Assembly (NCBI RefSeq): GCF_001425485.1
Contig: NZ_LMQW01000051.1
Coordinates: forward strand, 124,001 to 188,000
Source of the DNA: Aureimonas sp. Leaf427
Lineage (GTDB): Bacteria; Pseudomonadota; Alphaproteobacteria; Rhizobiales; Rhizobiaceae
Direction of reading: 5' to 3'
DNA: 64,000 nucleotides
In this document: positions 1 through 12,780 of the stretch, piece after piece
Position numbering within the stretch: position 1 is the stretch's first letter
How the letters are laid out: each line of letters starts with the position of its first letter
Program-made: the position numbers and the translations under genes
Notes under the pieces: model-generated
Told to the model about the DNA's origin: nothing
What the model saw: the letters and a program-made list of their open reading frames with translations, nothing else
Databases searched by the model: none

Positions 1-156
1 GCGCCGGAAGCCCGCCGCGCCGTCGTCGAGCAGAACCCCTATGCGCCGCGCCGTCAGGCGGCGGACTCCGCGGCCCGCCCGGTTTCGCAGGTTCGTCCCT
101 CCGCCGAGGACGATCAGCTGGAGATCCCGGCTTTCCTGCGCCGCCAGACGAACTGA
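1..156 (+). CDS. ftsZ: Cell division protein FtsZ, C-terminal end (partial)
   Basis: The last 51 codons of a gene that enters from the left edge. The reading frame ends in IEIPAFLRRQ-like residues (EIPAFLRRQTN then TGA). This is the conserved C-terminal tail through which FtsZ binds FtsA and other division partners. The stretch before it is the Pro/Arg/Gln-rich variable linker. lpxC, bamD, recN and ligA follow directly, which is the usual order downstream of ftsZ in Rhizobiales and supports the call. Only the tail is visible, so the GTPase domain cannot be checked. Confidence 0.85.
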   Translation, partial: APEARRAVVEQNPYAPRRQAADSAARPVSQVRPSAEDDQLEIPAFLRRQTN

Positions 157-187
157 GCGCACGACGAGCGTTGCAGTCATGACACAG

Positions 188-220
188 AGCCCGCCGTTGC
201 AAGACGGCGGGCTCTTTTGT
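188..220 (+). terminator. Rho-independent terminator after ftsZ
   Basis: A perfect 10-bp stem (188-197 pairing with 204-213) with a 6-base loop, followed by CTTTTGTT. It lies 31 bases after the ftsZ stop codon and should separate the division operon from lpxC. Confidence 0.85.
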
Positions 221-477
221 TAACGAACTGGATTATATGCCGAAATTCCGCGTGCGGACCCGTGTCCCGGTAACAACGGGTAAGAATCCGTGATTTGGCG
301 GAAAGGCTTCATCCACCTAGTTTCATGGCGTAGTGAAAGACGGGCGTATCGACGCTTCGGTCGACCCTGGGGAGGGGGCTGATGCAAGAGGTCGAAAGCC
401 TAACCGGCGGGGCGGAAACGCTAGTCAGTTCAGCGGATGCCGCCGCGCATAAGGTCGGTTAGAGAGGACTTCCCATC

Positions 478-1431
478 GTGTTGATGCATCAGCAGACGAT
501 CGGCGCGCGGATCGATTTCAACGGCGTCGGCGTCCACAGCGGCAACCCCGTGCAGCTTTCCCTCGTCCCCGCCGAAGCTGGAACGGGTGTCATCTTTCAC
601 GTTTTCACGGCCGGCCGCACCCTGCCGCACGAGATCAAGGCGCTCTCGTCCAACGTGCCCGCGACGGACCTGTCGACCATCGTCGGCGATCTGCGTGGCG
701 TTCATGTGGCGACGATCGAGCATCTGATGGCCGCCCTCTACGCGATGGGCGTCGACAACGTCATCGTCGAGATCGATTCCAACGAAGTCCCGATCATGGA
801 CGGCTGCTCGGCCGCCTTCGTCGAGGCCATCGAGTCCGTCGGCCTGTCCCGCCAGTCCGCCAAGCGCCGCTACATCCGCGTGCTGAAGCCGGTTCGCGTC
901 GAGGTCGGCCATGCCTATGCCGAGTATCGTCCGCACGAGGGCACGCGCTTCGAGGTCGAGATCGACTTCGCCTCGCCGACCATCGGCCGGCAGGTCTTCG
1001 CGGGCGATCTTTCGCCCGCTCTCTTCCGCGACGAGCTCGCCCGCGCCCGCACCTTCGGCTTCATGAAGGATGTCGAGCGTCTCTGGGCCTCGGGCCATGC
1101 GCTCGGCTCCTCGCTCGAGAATTCCGTCGTGATCGGCCATGACGACCGCATCATCAATTCCGACGGCCTGCGCTTCGTCGACGAGTTCGTCCGCCACAAG
1201 GCGCTCGACGCCGTGGGCGATCAGGCTCTCGGCGGCGCGCGCATTCTGGGCTGCTACCGCTCCTATCGCGGCGGCCACAAGGTCAACGCGCTCGCGCTCC
1301 AGGCGCTGCTCGCCGACCACACGGCCTACGAGATCGTCGAGGTCCCGACCCGTCGTCGCGACATCGCCCGTCACTCGCCGCTGATCACCGCCGCCGTCGC
1401 CGCGCCCGCCTACGGCCCGCAGACGCTCTGA
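478..1431 (+). CDS. lpxC: UDP-3-O-acyl-N-acetylglucosamine deacetylase
   Basis: Zinc-dependent cytoplasmic enzyme that removes the N-acetyl group from UDP-3-O-acyl-GlcNAc, the committed step of lipid A synthesis. The 317-residue protein has the usual family length. The zinc ligands are visible: His82 in EHLMAALYAMG, and His240/Asp244 in HKALDAVGD. The start is not certain: GTG (478), TTG (481) and ATG (484) lie in a row. A purine-rich GAGAGGACT at about 462-470 would serve any of them. It is monocistronic-looking, between the ftsZ terminator and a 266-base gap before bamD. The long reverse-strand open frame over it is a GC shadow. Confidence 0.95.
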   Translation: MLMHQQTIGARIDFNGVGVHSGNPVQLSLVPAEAGTGVIFHVFTAGRTLPHEIKALSSNVPATDLSTIVGDLRGVHVATIEHLMAALYAMGVDNVIVEIDSNEVPIMDGCSAAFVEAIESVGLSRQSAKRRYIRVLKPVRVEVGHAYAEYRPHEGTRFEVEIDFASPTIGRQVFAGDLSPALFRDELARARTFGFMKDVERLWASGHALGSSLENSVVIGHDDRIINSDGLRFVDEFVRHKALDAVGDQALGGARILGCYRSYRGGHKVNALALQALLADHTAYEIVEVPTRRRDIARHSPLITAAVAAPAYGPQTL

Positions 1432-1697
1432 TCCACAGGCTTCTGCCGGGCGGAGTATTTCCGCTCCGGGCCGCCGGGTTTCTGGCGCCGCCAAGAAACA
1501 GGCGCGCGCTAAGCTTGCGCTCGGCGGCGTTGAGCCGCGTCGGCTGCGGCGTTAGACTTGGCGTCTCTTGGCCCGGCCTATGGTCCGATGCACCATCGCC
1601 TTAAAAAAGGCTTGTTGAATCCCCTTCTGCGCGTTGCAGGCCTCGGTGGTCTGATCTAGACAGCCCGGACGTCGGGGGTCCGAGGGGAAACGTCTTC

Positions 1698-2600
1698 ATG
1701 CGTCACATGCCGTTCCTGCGCGCCGAAAGGTCGTTCGCCCGTGGTTCCACGCTGCTGCGGGGCGCCGCCTGCCTCGCGCTCGTCGCGGGCTCGCTGTCTC
1801 TCGGCGGCTGCCTGTCCTTCGGCAAGGACGACGACTCCGCCGACGTTCTGGCGCTCGCCGCAGAGACCGAGCCGGCCGACGTTCTCTACAACCAGGGCCT
1901 CGCCAATCTCGAAGGCGGACGTCTCGGCGAAGCCGCCAAGAAGTTCGAGGCGATCGACCGCCAGCATCCCTATTCCGAATGGGCCCGCAAGGCGCTGGTG
2001 ATGCGCGCCTTCACCAGCTATCGCAACGGCGACTACGAAGAGGCCGTGACCTCCTCGCGGCGCTATCTGGCGACCTATCCGGGCACGGACGAGGCGCCCT
2101 ACGCGCAGTACATCATCGGCCTTTCCTACTTCCGCCAGATCCCGGACGTGACGCGCGACCAGAAGGAAACCGCGCGCGCCTCCGCGGCCATGCAGGAGGT
2201 CGTCGACCGCTATCCCGAGTCCGAATATGCCGAGGACGCCCGTTCCAAGATCCGCGTGACGCGCGACCAGCTGGCCGGCAAGGAGATGCAGGTCGGTCGC
2301 TACTATCTGGAGCGCCGCGAGTATCTGGCCGCGATCAACCGCTTCAAGACCGTCGTGGACACCTATCCGAACACGCGCCATGTCGAGGAGGCGCTCGCGC
2401 GCCTGACCGAGTCCTACTACGCCATGGGCCTGACGCAGGAGGCGCAGGCCTCAGCCTCCGTGCTCGGCCAGAACTTCCCGGACTCGCAGTGGTACAAGGA
2501 CTCCTACTCCCTGCTTCAGACGAACGGCCTGGAGCCGCGCGCGGGCGGGGCCACGTCCTGGTTCGCCAACGCGACCAAGGCGATCACCGGCGGCGCCTGA
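1698..2600 (+). CDS. bamD: Outer-membrane assembly lipoprotein BamD (ComL/YfiO)
   Basis: Essential lipoprotein of the BAM complex that folds beta-barrel proteins into the outer membrane. It has a basic N-terminus, a hydrophobic stretch and a lipobox LGGC with Cys38 as the acylated residue, followed by TPR-like helical repeats ([20 protein letters not shown] onward). The length of 300 residues fits the family. An alternative ATG lies three codons downstream. It sits between lpxC and recN, as in other Rhizobiales, and is followed by a hairpin terminator. Confidence 0.93.
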   Translation: MRHMPFLRAERSFARGSTLLRGAACLALVAGSLSLGGCLSFGKDDDSADVLALAAETEPADVLYNQGLANLEGGRLGEAAKKFEAIDRQHPYSEWARKALVMRAFTSYRNGDYEEAVTSSRRYLATYPGTDEAPYAQYIIGLSYFRQIPDVTRDQKETARASAAMQEVVDRYPESEYAEDARSKIRVTRDQLAGKEMQVGRYYLERREYLAAINRFKTVVDTYPNTRHVEEALARLTESYYAMGLTQEAQASASVLGQNFPDSQWYKDSYSLLQTNGLEPRAGGATSWFANATKAITGGA

Positions 2601-2626
2601 GCGCCCGACGCCTGCGACGAGACGAG

Positions 2627-2655
2627 GGCCGGTGCGACAGCGCGCCGGCCTTTCG
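2627..2655 (+). terminator. Probable terminator after bamD
   Basis: A 10-bp GC-rich stem (2627-2636 with 2641-2650, one G-T pair) and a 4-base loop, followed by only three T residues. It lies 27 bases past the bamD stop. Confidence 0.6.
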
Positions 2656-2806
2656 CGTTTTCGGCCACCCGCCGATACGGCTGTCCAAGAGCATCCGACG
2701 TGCCGCATCGGCACCGTCTGTGGTGAAAGGCCTCTCGCGTATCGGCGGGGAAGACCCTATGTGTTGCGAACCGCGCCGGATCGTCCGGCTCCGATAGCGA
2801 TCCTTC

Positions 2807-7142
<4,336 letters not shown>

Positions 7143-7197
7143 TCCACCGCGAAGGATGGCGCCGGCTGATCCGAGGGCGCCGAGGAACCGACCGGAC

Positions 7198-8058
7198 ATG
7201 ACCATCGTCGCCATCGATTTCGAGACCGCCAACGCCTCGCGCGCCAGCGCCTGCGCGATCGGTCTCGCCTTCGTCGAAGGCGGCTCCGTCACCCGGCGGG
7301 CCTACCATCTGCTGCGGCCGCCGGAGATGCGCTTCGATGCCGGCAATATCCGCGTCCACGGCATCCGGCCCGAGGACGTGCGCGATGCGCCGGAGTTTCC
7401 CGACATCTACGAGACCTTCCGGCACGAGATCGACGGCGCCCTGATCCTCGCCCACAATGCGAGCTTCGATCTGGCCGTGCTCGGCCAGACGCTCGCCCTC
7501 TACGGACTGCCGCGCCCGGCGCTCGCCTCGCTCTGCACGGTGCAGCTCGGCCGGCGGCTCTGGCCGGAGGCGCCCGACCACAAGCTCTCCACGCTCGCCC
7601 GCCGGTTCGGCGTCACCTTCCGCCATCATCATGCGGGGGAGGACGCCTTCGCCTGCGCCGCCATCGCCATCGAGGGCGTGCGCAAGGCGGAAGTCCGCGA
7701 CATCGAGCATCTCGCCCGCTTCACCAGCCTGCGCCGCGCCCATGCGGCGGATGAGGCGGCCCCGGCTGCAAGGCCCGGCGGCATCGCGGCGCGCGCGCTC
7801 GAGCAGCGGCGGCCGCGCCCCGCCGCGCCCTCCGGCCGCTTCGTCGTTCGCGGCAGCACCGGCACGCCCTACGACGTGCAGCTCGTCTCCAAAGGCGGCG
7901 TGCCTGCGCTTCGCTGTTCCTGCACGGCGGGCCGCTTCGGCAATCTCTGCCGGCATGTGAAGGGGCTGATGGCCGGCGACCGGGCTCAGATCCTGTCCGG
8001 CGACGAGGCGCAGCTTCGCGAGGTCGTGGCCCTGTTTTCCAAGGTCGGGGCGCGCTGA
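7198..8058 (+). CDS. DEDDh 3'-5' exonuclease with C-terminal SWIM-type zinc motif
   Basis: The N-terminal domain is a DnaQ/epsilon-like exonuclease: AIDFETAN gives Asp7 and Glu9, HNASFDLAVL gives the second Asp, and HHHAGEDA gives the His/Asp pair of the ExoIII motif. After a basic linker (about 185-220) there is a short domain with Cys240-x-Cys242-x8-Cys251-x-His253, which matches the SWIM pattern CxCxnCxH for binding DNA or protein. The chosen ATG (7198) has GAGGAA at about 7182 and leaves five residues before the catalytic Asp. An upstream ATG at 7156 in the same frame is less likely. It lies 55 bases after ligA, so it is probably co-transcribed and acts in DNA repair or proofreading. Confidence 0.85.
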   Translation: MTIVAIDFETANASRASACAIGLAFVEGGSVTRRAYHLLRPPEMRFDAGNIRVHGIRPEDVRDAPEFPDIYETFRHEIDGALILAHNASFDLAVLGQTLALYGLPRPALASLCTVQLGRRLWPEAPDHKLSTLARRFGVTFRHHHAGEDAFACAAIAIEGVRKAEVRDIEHLARFTSLRRAHAADEAAPAARPGGIAARALEQRRPRPAAPSGRFVVRGSTGTPYDVQLVSKGGVPALRCSCTAGRFGNLCRHVKGLMAGDRAQILSGDEAQLREVVALFSKVGAR

Positions 8059-8128
8059 CGCCGCTTGGCTTCGAGCCCCTTGCCTTCTAAGACGCGAAGG
8101 TCCGTCCCGTCCTGCAGCAAGGCCCGTC

Positions 8129-8857
8129 ATGTCCGCGTCCAGCGAAGCCCGCGCCGCGCTTCGGCAGATCCTGCCCGTTCTCGTCGTGACCACGCCCTTC
8201 GGCGCGGTCTACGGCACGGTCGCGGCGGGGCAGGGGCTGACGTTGGCCGAGACGCTCGGCCTCTCCGCCACGATCTTCGCGGGCGCGAGCCAGCTGGCGG
8301 CCATTCAGATGATCGGCCTCGGCTCGCCGCTCTGGGTCGTCGTCGTCTCCGTCTTCGCGCTGAACTTCCGCCATGTGCTCTATTCCGCCTCGATCGGCCG
8401 GCATCTCCAGCGTTTCTCGCCGCTCCAGAAGGCCGCCGCCTTCTTTCTCCTGACCGACCCGTCCTTCGGCTCGGCCGAGGCGCGCGCGGCCGAGACGCCG
8501 CTGACCAAGACCTTCTACTTCACCTACAACATCCTTCTCTATCTCAACTGGTGCGCCTCCTCCGCGGTCGGTGCGATCTTCGGCGGGCTCATCAAGGACC
8601 CCTATGCGGTCGGTCTCGACTTCGTGCTGCCGATCTATTTCCTGTCGCTGCTGATGGCCTTTCGCGCGCGGGCGAATTTCCTGCCCGTCGTGCTCGCCAG
8701 CGGCATCGCGTCGGCCGCGATCTACGTGACCCTCGGCGCGCCCTGGCACATCACGCTCGGCGCCTTCGGCGGCATTCTCTACGCCGTGCTGAAGACGCCC
8801 GACACGCCCGACACGCCCGAGACGCCGGCGCCCGAAGCGGTCGAGGTGCCGGCATGA
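8129..8857 (+). CDS. azlC: AzlC family amino-acid exporter, large subunit
   Basis: Inner-membrane protein of the AzlC/AzlD (YgaZ/YgaH) type, which exports branched-chain amino acids or their analogues. At 242 residues with several hydrophobic helices and the family segment FGAVYGTVAAGQGLTLAE near the N-terminus, it has the normal size. Its stop overlaps the start of azlD by four bases (ATGA, 8854-8857), so the two subunits are translationally coupled. The C-terminus carries a short tandem PDTPDTPETP run. Substrate is inferred from the family only. Confidence 0.9.
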   Translation: MSASSEARAALRQILPVLVVTTPFGAVYGTVAAGQGLTLAETLGLSATIFAGASQLAAIQMIGLGSPLWVVVVSVFALNFRHVLYSASIGRHLQRFSPLQKAAAFFLLTDPSFGSAEARAAETPLTKTFYFTYNILLYLNWCASSAVGAIFGGLIKDPYAVGLDFVLPIYFLSLLMAFRARANFLPVVLASGIASAAIYVTLGAPWHITLGAFGGILYAVLKTPDTPDTPETPAPEAVEVPA

Positions 8858-9150
8858 ACGAGATCTGGTGGGTCGCCCTCTTCGGCGGCCTCCTCACCTA
8901 TGCGACCCGCTTCGGCGGGCATCTTCTGCTGGCGCGCATGGAGCGCATTCCGTCGCGCCTGGAGGCGGCGCTGAACGCCGTGCCGGCGGCGGTGCTCACC
9001 ACGATCGTCGTGCCCACGCTCGTCTCCGGCGCATGGCCCGAGCGCATCGGCATTCTGCTGGCCGCCGTCCTATCGCTGCGACTGCCGATGCTGGTGACGA
9101 TCGCCATCGGCACGGGCTTCGTCGTCGCGGCGCGCGCTCTGGGCTACTGA
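8854..9150 (+). CDS. azlD: AzlD family amino-acid exporter, small subunit
   Basis: A 98-residue membrane protein with about four hydrophobic segments, beginning MNEIWWVALFGGLLTYATR. This is the typical AzlD partner that completes the AzlC exporter. It starts inside the azlC stop codon (ATGA overlap). A strong bidirectional terminator follows 22 bases after the stop. Confidence 0.88.
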   Translation: MNEIWWVALFGGLLTYATRFGGHLLLARMERIPSRLEAALNAVPAAVLTTIVVPTLVSGAWPERIGILLAAVLSLRLPMLVTIAIGTGFVVAARALGY

Positions 9151-9172
9151 CGCCAAGACGTTCGCCAAACGA

Positions 9173-9200
9173 AAACGGGCGCCCGAAGGCGCCCGTTTCG
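9173..9200. terminator. Bidirectional terminator between azlD and the Tim44 gene
   Basis: A perfect 11-bp inverted repeat (9173-9183 with 9188-9198), AAACGGGCGCC/GGCGCCCGTTT, with a CGAA loop. T-runs occur on both strands. It sits between two convergent genes and can serve both. Confidence 0.85.
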
Positions 9201-9224
9201 AAGTTCGACAGTGATGCGAAGCGA

Positions 9225-10235
9225 TCAGGCTTCCTGAATCGCCGACAACTGCCAGGCGCCGCGGTTCTCGCGCATAAAGGTCCAGACCTCCGTGCTCTCG
9301 GTCGCTTCCGTGGTGCTGCCCTCGACCACGCGACCCGATTCGCGTTCCACCGTCGCGTCGATCGACGAATAGCGCATGGCGACCGTGGCATAGTCGCGGT
9401 TCGCGTCGCGCCAGCTCTCCGCGATGTCGCCCTGGAGAAGGCGGACGTCGGACACGTCGTTGCGAAGGCCCCGCGAGGCGTTGGAGCCGAGTTCCTCGGA
9501 GAGATAGGACATCATCTCCGGCGTCGTCACGCGGCGCAGCGTGCCGTAATCCTCGCGCCCGTAGGCGCTCTGGATCTCGGTCAGCATCTTCTCGAACGTG
9601 TCGAGATCCTGCGAGCTGACGGCGAGCTCGTCCGGGTTCGAGGGCTTGGCCTTCGCGTTGCGCGCGCCGAGGCCGGCGCCCATGCCGCCGAGGCTGCTTC
9701 CGAGACCGCTAAGACCGCCGCCCTGCGGAGCGCGGGGGCCGTTCTGGTCGTAGGCCGAACGGTTCATGCCGCCCATGCCCGCCATGGCGGGCTGCGAAGC
9801 CTTGCGCGAGCGCAGGAGACGCATGACCAGCCAGATGCCGCCGCCGATGAGGAGGATCTGGAAGAGAAGGCCGAACATGCCGGCCATGCCGCCGAAGCCG
9901 CTGCCCATGAGCAGGCCGAAGAGGCCGCCGATGGCGAGGCCGCGCAGGAGCGAACCGCCGAAGCCGTTCATGAAGCCGGGGCGCTGGGCACCGGCCGCGT
10001 TGCGGCCGGCTGCGGCCGTCGAAGGCGCGGCGGTGGCCGGCGTCATCGAGCGCTCGACGGGTGCGGCCGGGCGAGGGGCGGTGGTCGTCGCCGGCGCGGA
10101 CTGGAAGGTGCGCGAGCCGCGGCTACCGAAGCTTCCGCCCCGACGCGCATCGGCATGGTCGATGGCGACCATGGAGAAGGCCATGACGAGGCCGGCGAAC
10201 AGGCTGGCGAACCGAAAGGTTCGAGACGAAAGCAT
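9225..10235 (-). CDS. Tim44-like domain protein, membrane-anchored
   Basis: A 336-residue protein with an N-terminal signal or anchor segment (FASLFAGLVMAFSMVAIDHA), an Arg/Ser/Pro-rich low-complexity stretch, a Gly/Met-rich hydrophobic region with a membrane helix near residue 130, and a C-terminal Tim44-like domain (from about 200, EKMLTEIQSAYGREDYGTLR). In mitochondria Tim44 tethers the import motor. The role of the bacterial relatives (TimA-like) is unclear and is probably linked to the inner membrane. GGGGAGA lies 8 bases before the ATG. The gene is convergent with azlD and downstream of the VWA/moxR unit but with its own leader. Confidence 0.85.
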   Translation of the reverse strand: MLSSRTFRFASLFAGLVMAFSMVAIDHADARRGGSFGSRGSRTFQSAPATTTAPRPAAPVERSMTPATAAPSTAAAGRNAAGAQRPGFMNGFGGSLLRGLAIGGLFGLLMGSGFGGMAGMFGLLFQILLIGGGIWLVMRLLRSRKASQPAMAGMGGMNRSAYDQNGPRAPQGGGLSGLGSSLGGMGAGLGARNAKAKPSNPDELAVSSQDLDTFEKMLTEIQSAYGREDYGTLRRVTTPEMMSYLSEELGSNASRGLRNDVSDVRLLQGDIAESWRDANRDYATVAMRYSSIDATVERESGRVVEGSTTEATESTEVWTFMRENRGAWQLSAIQEA

Positions 10236-10314
10236 GCGGAATTCTCCCCTGTGATCTCTATTGCCTCATGTAGGAAGCGGAGGTTGCGATTTTCAGGCGC
10301 CCGCCCGTGTTTTT

Positions 10315-11499
10315 CTATCGCGCGAGGACGGCGATGGCCTGTTCCACGCCCTTCAGCGTCATCGGGAACATCCGCTCCTCGAAGGCGCGGCGCACGAGGC
10401 CGATCGATTGCGTCCAGTTCCAATGCGTCTCGGCGATCGGATTGAGCCAAATGGATTTCGGCCATTTCGCCGTCAGCCGCGACAGCCAGACCGCGCCGGC
10501 CTCCTCGTTCCAGTGCTCGACCGAGCCGCCGGGAACGGCGATCTCGTAGGGGCTCATCGAGGCGTCGCCGACGAAGATCGCGCGATAGTCCGCGCCGTAG
10601 GTGCGCATCACGTCGAGCGTGCCGAGCGTCGCCTCGTGGCGCCGCCGGTTGTCCGTCCAGAGCCGCTCGTAGGGGCAGTTGTGGAAGTAGAAGACCTCGA
10701 GATGCTTGAACTCCGAGCGCGCGGCGGAGAAGAGCGTCTCGGCCTCGCGGACATGGTCGTCCATCGAGCCGCCGGAATCCAGAAACAAGAGGACCTTCAC
10801 GGCGTTGCGCCGCTCGGGCCGCGTCACGACGTCGAGATAGCCGTGTTCGGCCGTCGCCCGGATCGTGCCGGTGAGGTCGAGTTCGTCCTCGGCCCCCTCG
10901 CGCACCCAGCGTCGCAGGCGGCGCAGCGCGATCTTCAGGTTGCGCGTGCCGAGTTCGACGCCGTCGTCGAAGTTCCTGAACTCGCGGCGGTCCCAGACCT
11001 TCACCGCCCGCCGGTGCCGGCTCGTCTCCTGGCCGATGCGCACGCCTTCCGGGTTGTAGCCTTCGGCGCCGAACGGCGAGGTGCCGCCCGTCCCGATCCA
11101 TTTCGAGCCGCCCTGGTGGCGGCTGTCCTGCTCCGCCAGCCGCTCCTTCAGCGCTTCCATGATCTTGTCGAAACCGCCGAGGCTTTCCACGAGCGCCTTC
11201 TCCTCCTCGGTGAAATGGCGCTCGGCAAGGCTGCGGAGCCAGTCTTCGGGAAGCTCGCGCGCCTCCGTGCCGGCCTCCCCGGACAGCGCCTCCAGCCCTT
11301 TGAAGGCCTCCGAGAACACGCGGTCGAAGCGGTCGATATGCCGCTCGTCCTTCACGAGGCAGGAGCGGGCGAGATAGTAGAAGCCCTCGACGTCGTAGGT
11401 GACGAGATCGGCGGAGAGCGCCTCCAGAAACGCCAGATGCTCGCGCAGCGTCACCGGCACGCCCGCAGCTTTCAGCTTGAGAAAGAAGGGCAGGAACAT
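10315..11499 (-). CDS. VWA domain protein, CoxE-like
   Basis: A 394-residue protein with an N-terminal helical region and a C-terminal von Willebrand factor A domain. The MIDAS metal site is DSGGSMDD (Asp241), a variant of DxSxS. Family members work with MoxR-type AAA+ ATPases to load metals or remodel enzymes such as CO dehydrogenase and methanol dehydrogenase. The moxR-like gene lies at the head of the same minus-strand run, but two other genes separate them. ATG 11499 gives MFLPFFLKLKAAGVPV, the usual family start. It begins 20 bases after the phzF stop. Confidence 0.88.
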   Translation of the reverse strand: MFLPFFLKLKAAGVPVTLREHLAFLEALSADLVTYDVEGFYYLARSCLVKDERHIDRFDRVFSEAFKGLEALSGEAGTEARELPEDWLRSLAERHFTEEEKALVESLGGFDKIMEALKERLAEQDSRHQGGSKWIGTGGTSPFGAEGYNPEGVRIGQETSRHRRAVKVWDRREFRNFDDGVELGTRNLKIALRRLRRWVREGAEDELDLTGTIRATAEHGYLDVVTRPERRNAVKVLLFLDSGGSMDDHVREAETLFSAARSEFKHLEVFYFHNCPYERLWTDNRRRHEATLGTLDVMRTYGADYRAIFVGDASMSPYEIAVPGGSVEHWNEEAGAVWLSRLTAKWPKSIWLNPIAETHWNWTQSIGLVRRAFEERMFPMTLKGVEQAIAVLAR

Positions 11500-11519
11500 C
11501 GGGTTGAACGCCCTGTCGG

Positions 11520-12326
11520 TTAGAGGCGAAAGTCGCCGGTCATGTAGAGAACGGCCTGACCGGCGACGATCACCGCGTCCTCTTCCAGCCGGCAGAACAG
11601 CTCGCCGCCGCGTGACGAGACCTGCCTTGCGTGGAACTCGGTCTTGCCCATGCGCCCGTGCCAGTAGGGCACCAGCCCGCAATGGGCCGAACCCGTCACC
11701 GGGTCCTCGTCGATGCCGCCCTTCGGCGCGAAGAAACGGGAGACGAAGTCGGACGTCTCGCCCGGCGCCGTCGCGATGACGTTGCGCGCGGGAAGCGCCG
11801 CCATGGCCCGGAAATCGGGAGCGAGGGCCCGCACCTCCGCCTCCGTCTCGAAGACGGCGAGGAACGTGTCGTCCTGCACGGCCGGAACGACGACGACCTC
11901 CGACGGCCGCGCCCGCAGCACATCGGCGAGGGCATCGAGATCGCCGGGTCCGCTCGCGTTGCGGCGGGGCAGGCGCATCGAGAAGCGCTGCCCGTCCCGC
12001 GTCACCGCGAGATCGCCGGACCAGATGGTCGAGAAGGTCAGGACCTCCGCCTCTTCGCCCAGAACCTGCGCCAGCACGAAGGCGCTCGCCAGGGTCGCAT
12101 GCCCGCAGAGCGGCACTTCGATCGTCGGCGTGAACCAGCGCAGCGCCCAGCGGGCTGGTCCTTCCGGCACGAGATAGGCCGTCTCCGACAGGTTGTTCTC
12201 CATCGCGATCCGCTGGAGAACGTCGTCCGGCAGCCAGGCGTCCAGCGGCACCACGGCCGCCGGATTGCCGCCGAAGAGCCGGTCGGTGAAGGCATCGACC
12301 TGATACAGTCTCAGCGTGTCCTTCAC
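11520..12326 (-). CDS. PhzF family isomerase/epimerase-like protein
   Basis: A 268-residue protein with the two-lobed PhzF/diaminopimelate-epimerase fold signature. It has QVDAFTDRLFGGNPAAVV at the N-terminus, the catalytic glutamate in NNLSETAYL (Glu48), CGHATLA, and GGIDEDPVTGSAHC in the second lobe. PhzF isomerises trans-2,3-dihydro-3-hydroxyanthranilate in phenazine synthesis, but most relatives outside phenazine clusters have unknown substrates, and no phenazine genes are seen here. The start is GTG (12324-12326), five bases after the acetyltransferase stop, so it belongs to the moxR-VWA unit. Confidence 0.88.
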   Translation of the reverse strand: MKDTLRLYQVDAFTDRLFGGNPAAVVPLDAWLPDDVLQRIAMENNLSETAYLVPEGPARWALRWFTPTIEVPLCGHATLASAFVLAQVLGEEAEVLTFSTIWSGDLAVTRDGQRFSMRLPRRNASGPGDLDALADVLRARPSEVVVVPAVQDDTFLAVFETEAEVRALAPDFRAMAALPARNVIATAPGETSDFVSRFFAPKGGIDEDPVTGSAHCGLVPYWHGRMGKTEFHARQVSSRGGELFCRLEEDAVIVAGQAVLYMTGDFRL

Positions 12327-12330
12327 GATG

Positions 12331-12780
12331 CTAGACCTTCCGCTGGTACTTGATGAAGGGCGTCAGCTCGCCGATCCGGTCGTAGAGCGTGCGCGCCACC
12401 TCGTTGAAATGCTGCGTCGTCCAGTAGACCTGCGGGCAGCCCTCGGCGTCCGCCGCCGCATAGACCGCCTCGATCAGGCGGCGGCCGATGCCGGTTCCGC
12501 GCACGTCGGGATCGGCATAGAGGTCCTGGAGGTAGCAGACATTCTCCACGCGCCAGCCGTGCCGATGGAAGAGATAGTGCGCGAGGCCGACGGGGCGCCC
12601 GTCCTGCAGGGCGATGAGCCCGCGGAACTCGTTGTCGGCGCCGGAGAGCAGCCGCTTGAAGCTCGTCGCATAGACCTCTTCGGAGACGCTGGCCTTGTAG
12701 AAGGTGAGATAGGCGGTCCAGAGCCGGCGCCACTCGGCCTCGTCGGAGGCCACGATGGGGCGGATGACGATCTTAGACAT
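12331..12780 (-). CDS. GNAT family N-acetyltransferase
   Basis: A 149-residue single-domain acetyltransferase. The acetyl-CoA pyrophosphate-binding motif A is visible as LYADPDVRGTGIGRRLIEAV (about residues 93-112), followed by the beta5-alpha4 segment (VYWTTQHFNEVARTLYD). The substrate is unknown; the closest general type acts on small amines or amino acids. Its ATG overlaps the stop codon of the upstream moxR-like gene by one base (TGATG), so translation is coupled to that gene. phzF follows five bases later. Confidence 0.88.
   Translation of the reverse strand: MSKIVIRPIVASDEAEWRRLWTAYLTFYKASVSEEVYATSFKRLLSGADNEFRGLIALQDGRPVGLAHYLFHRHGWRVENVCYLQDLYADPDVRGTGIGRRLIEAVYAAADAEGCPQVYWTTQHFNEVARTLYDRIGELTPFIKYQRKV

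Noticed and set aside
430-1494. A 354-codon frame opposite lpxC
   Set aside because: Repetitive Asp/Val/Arg composition typical of antisense frames; lpxC is clear on the other strand.
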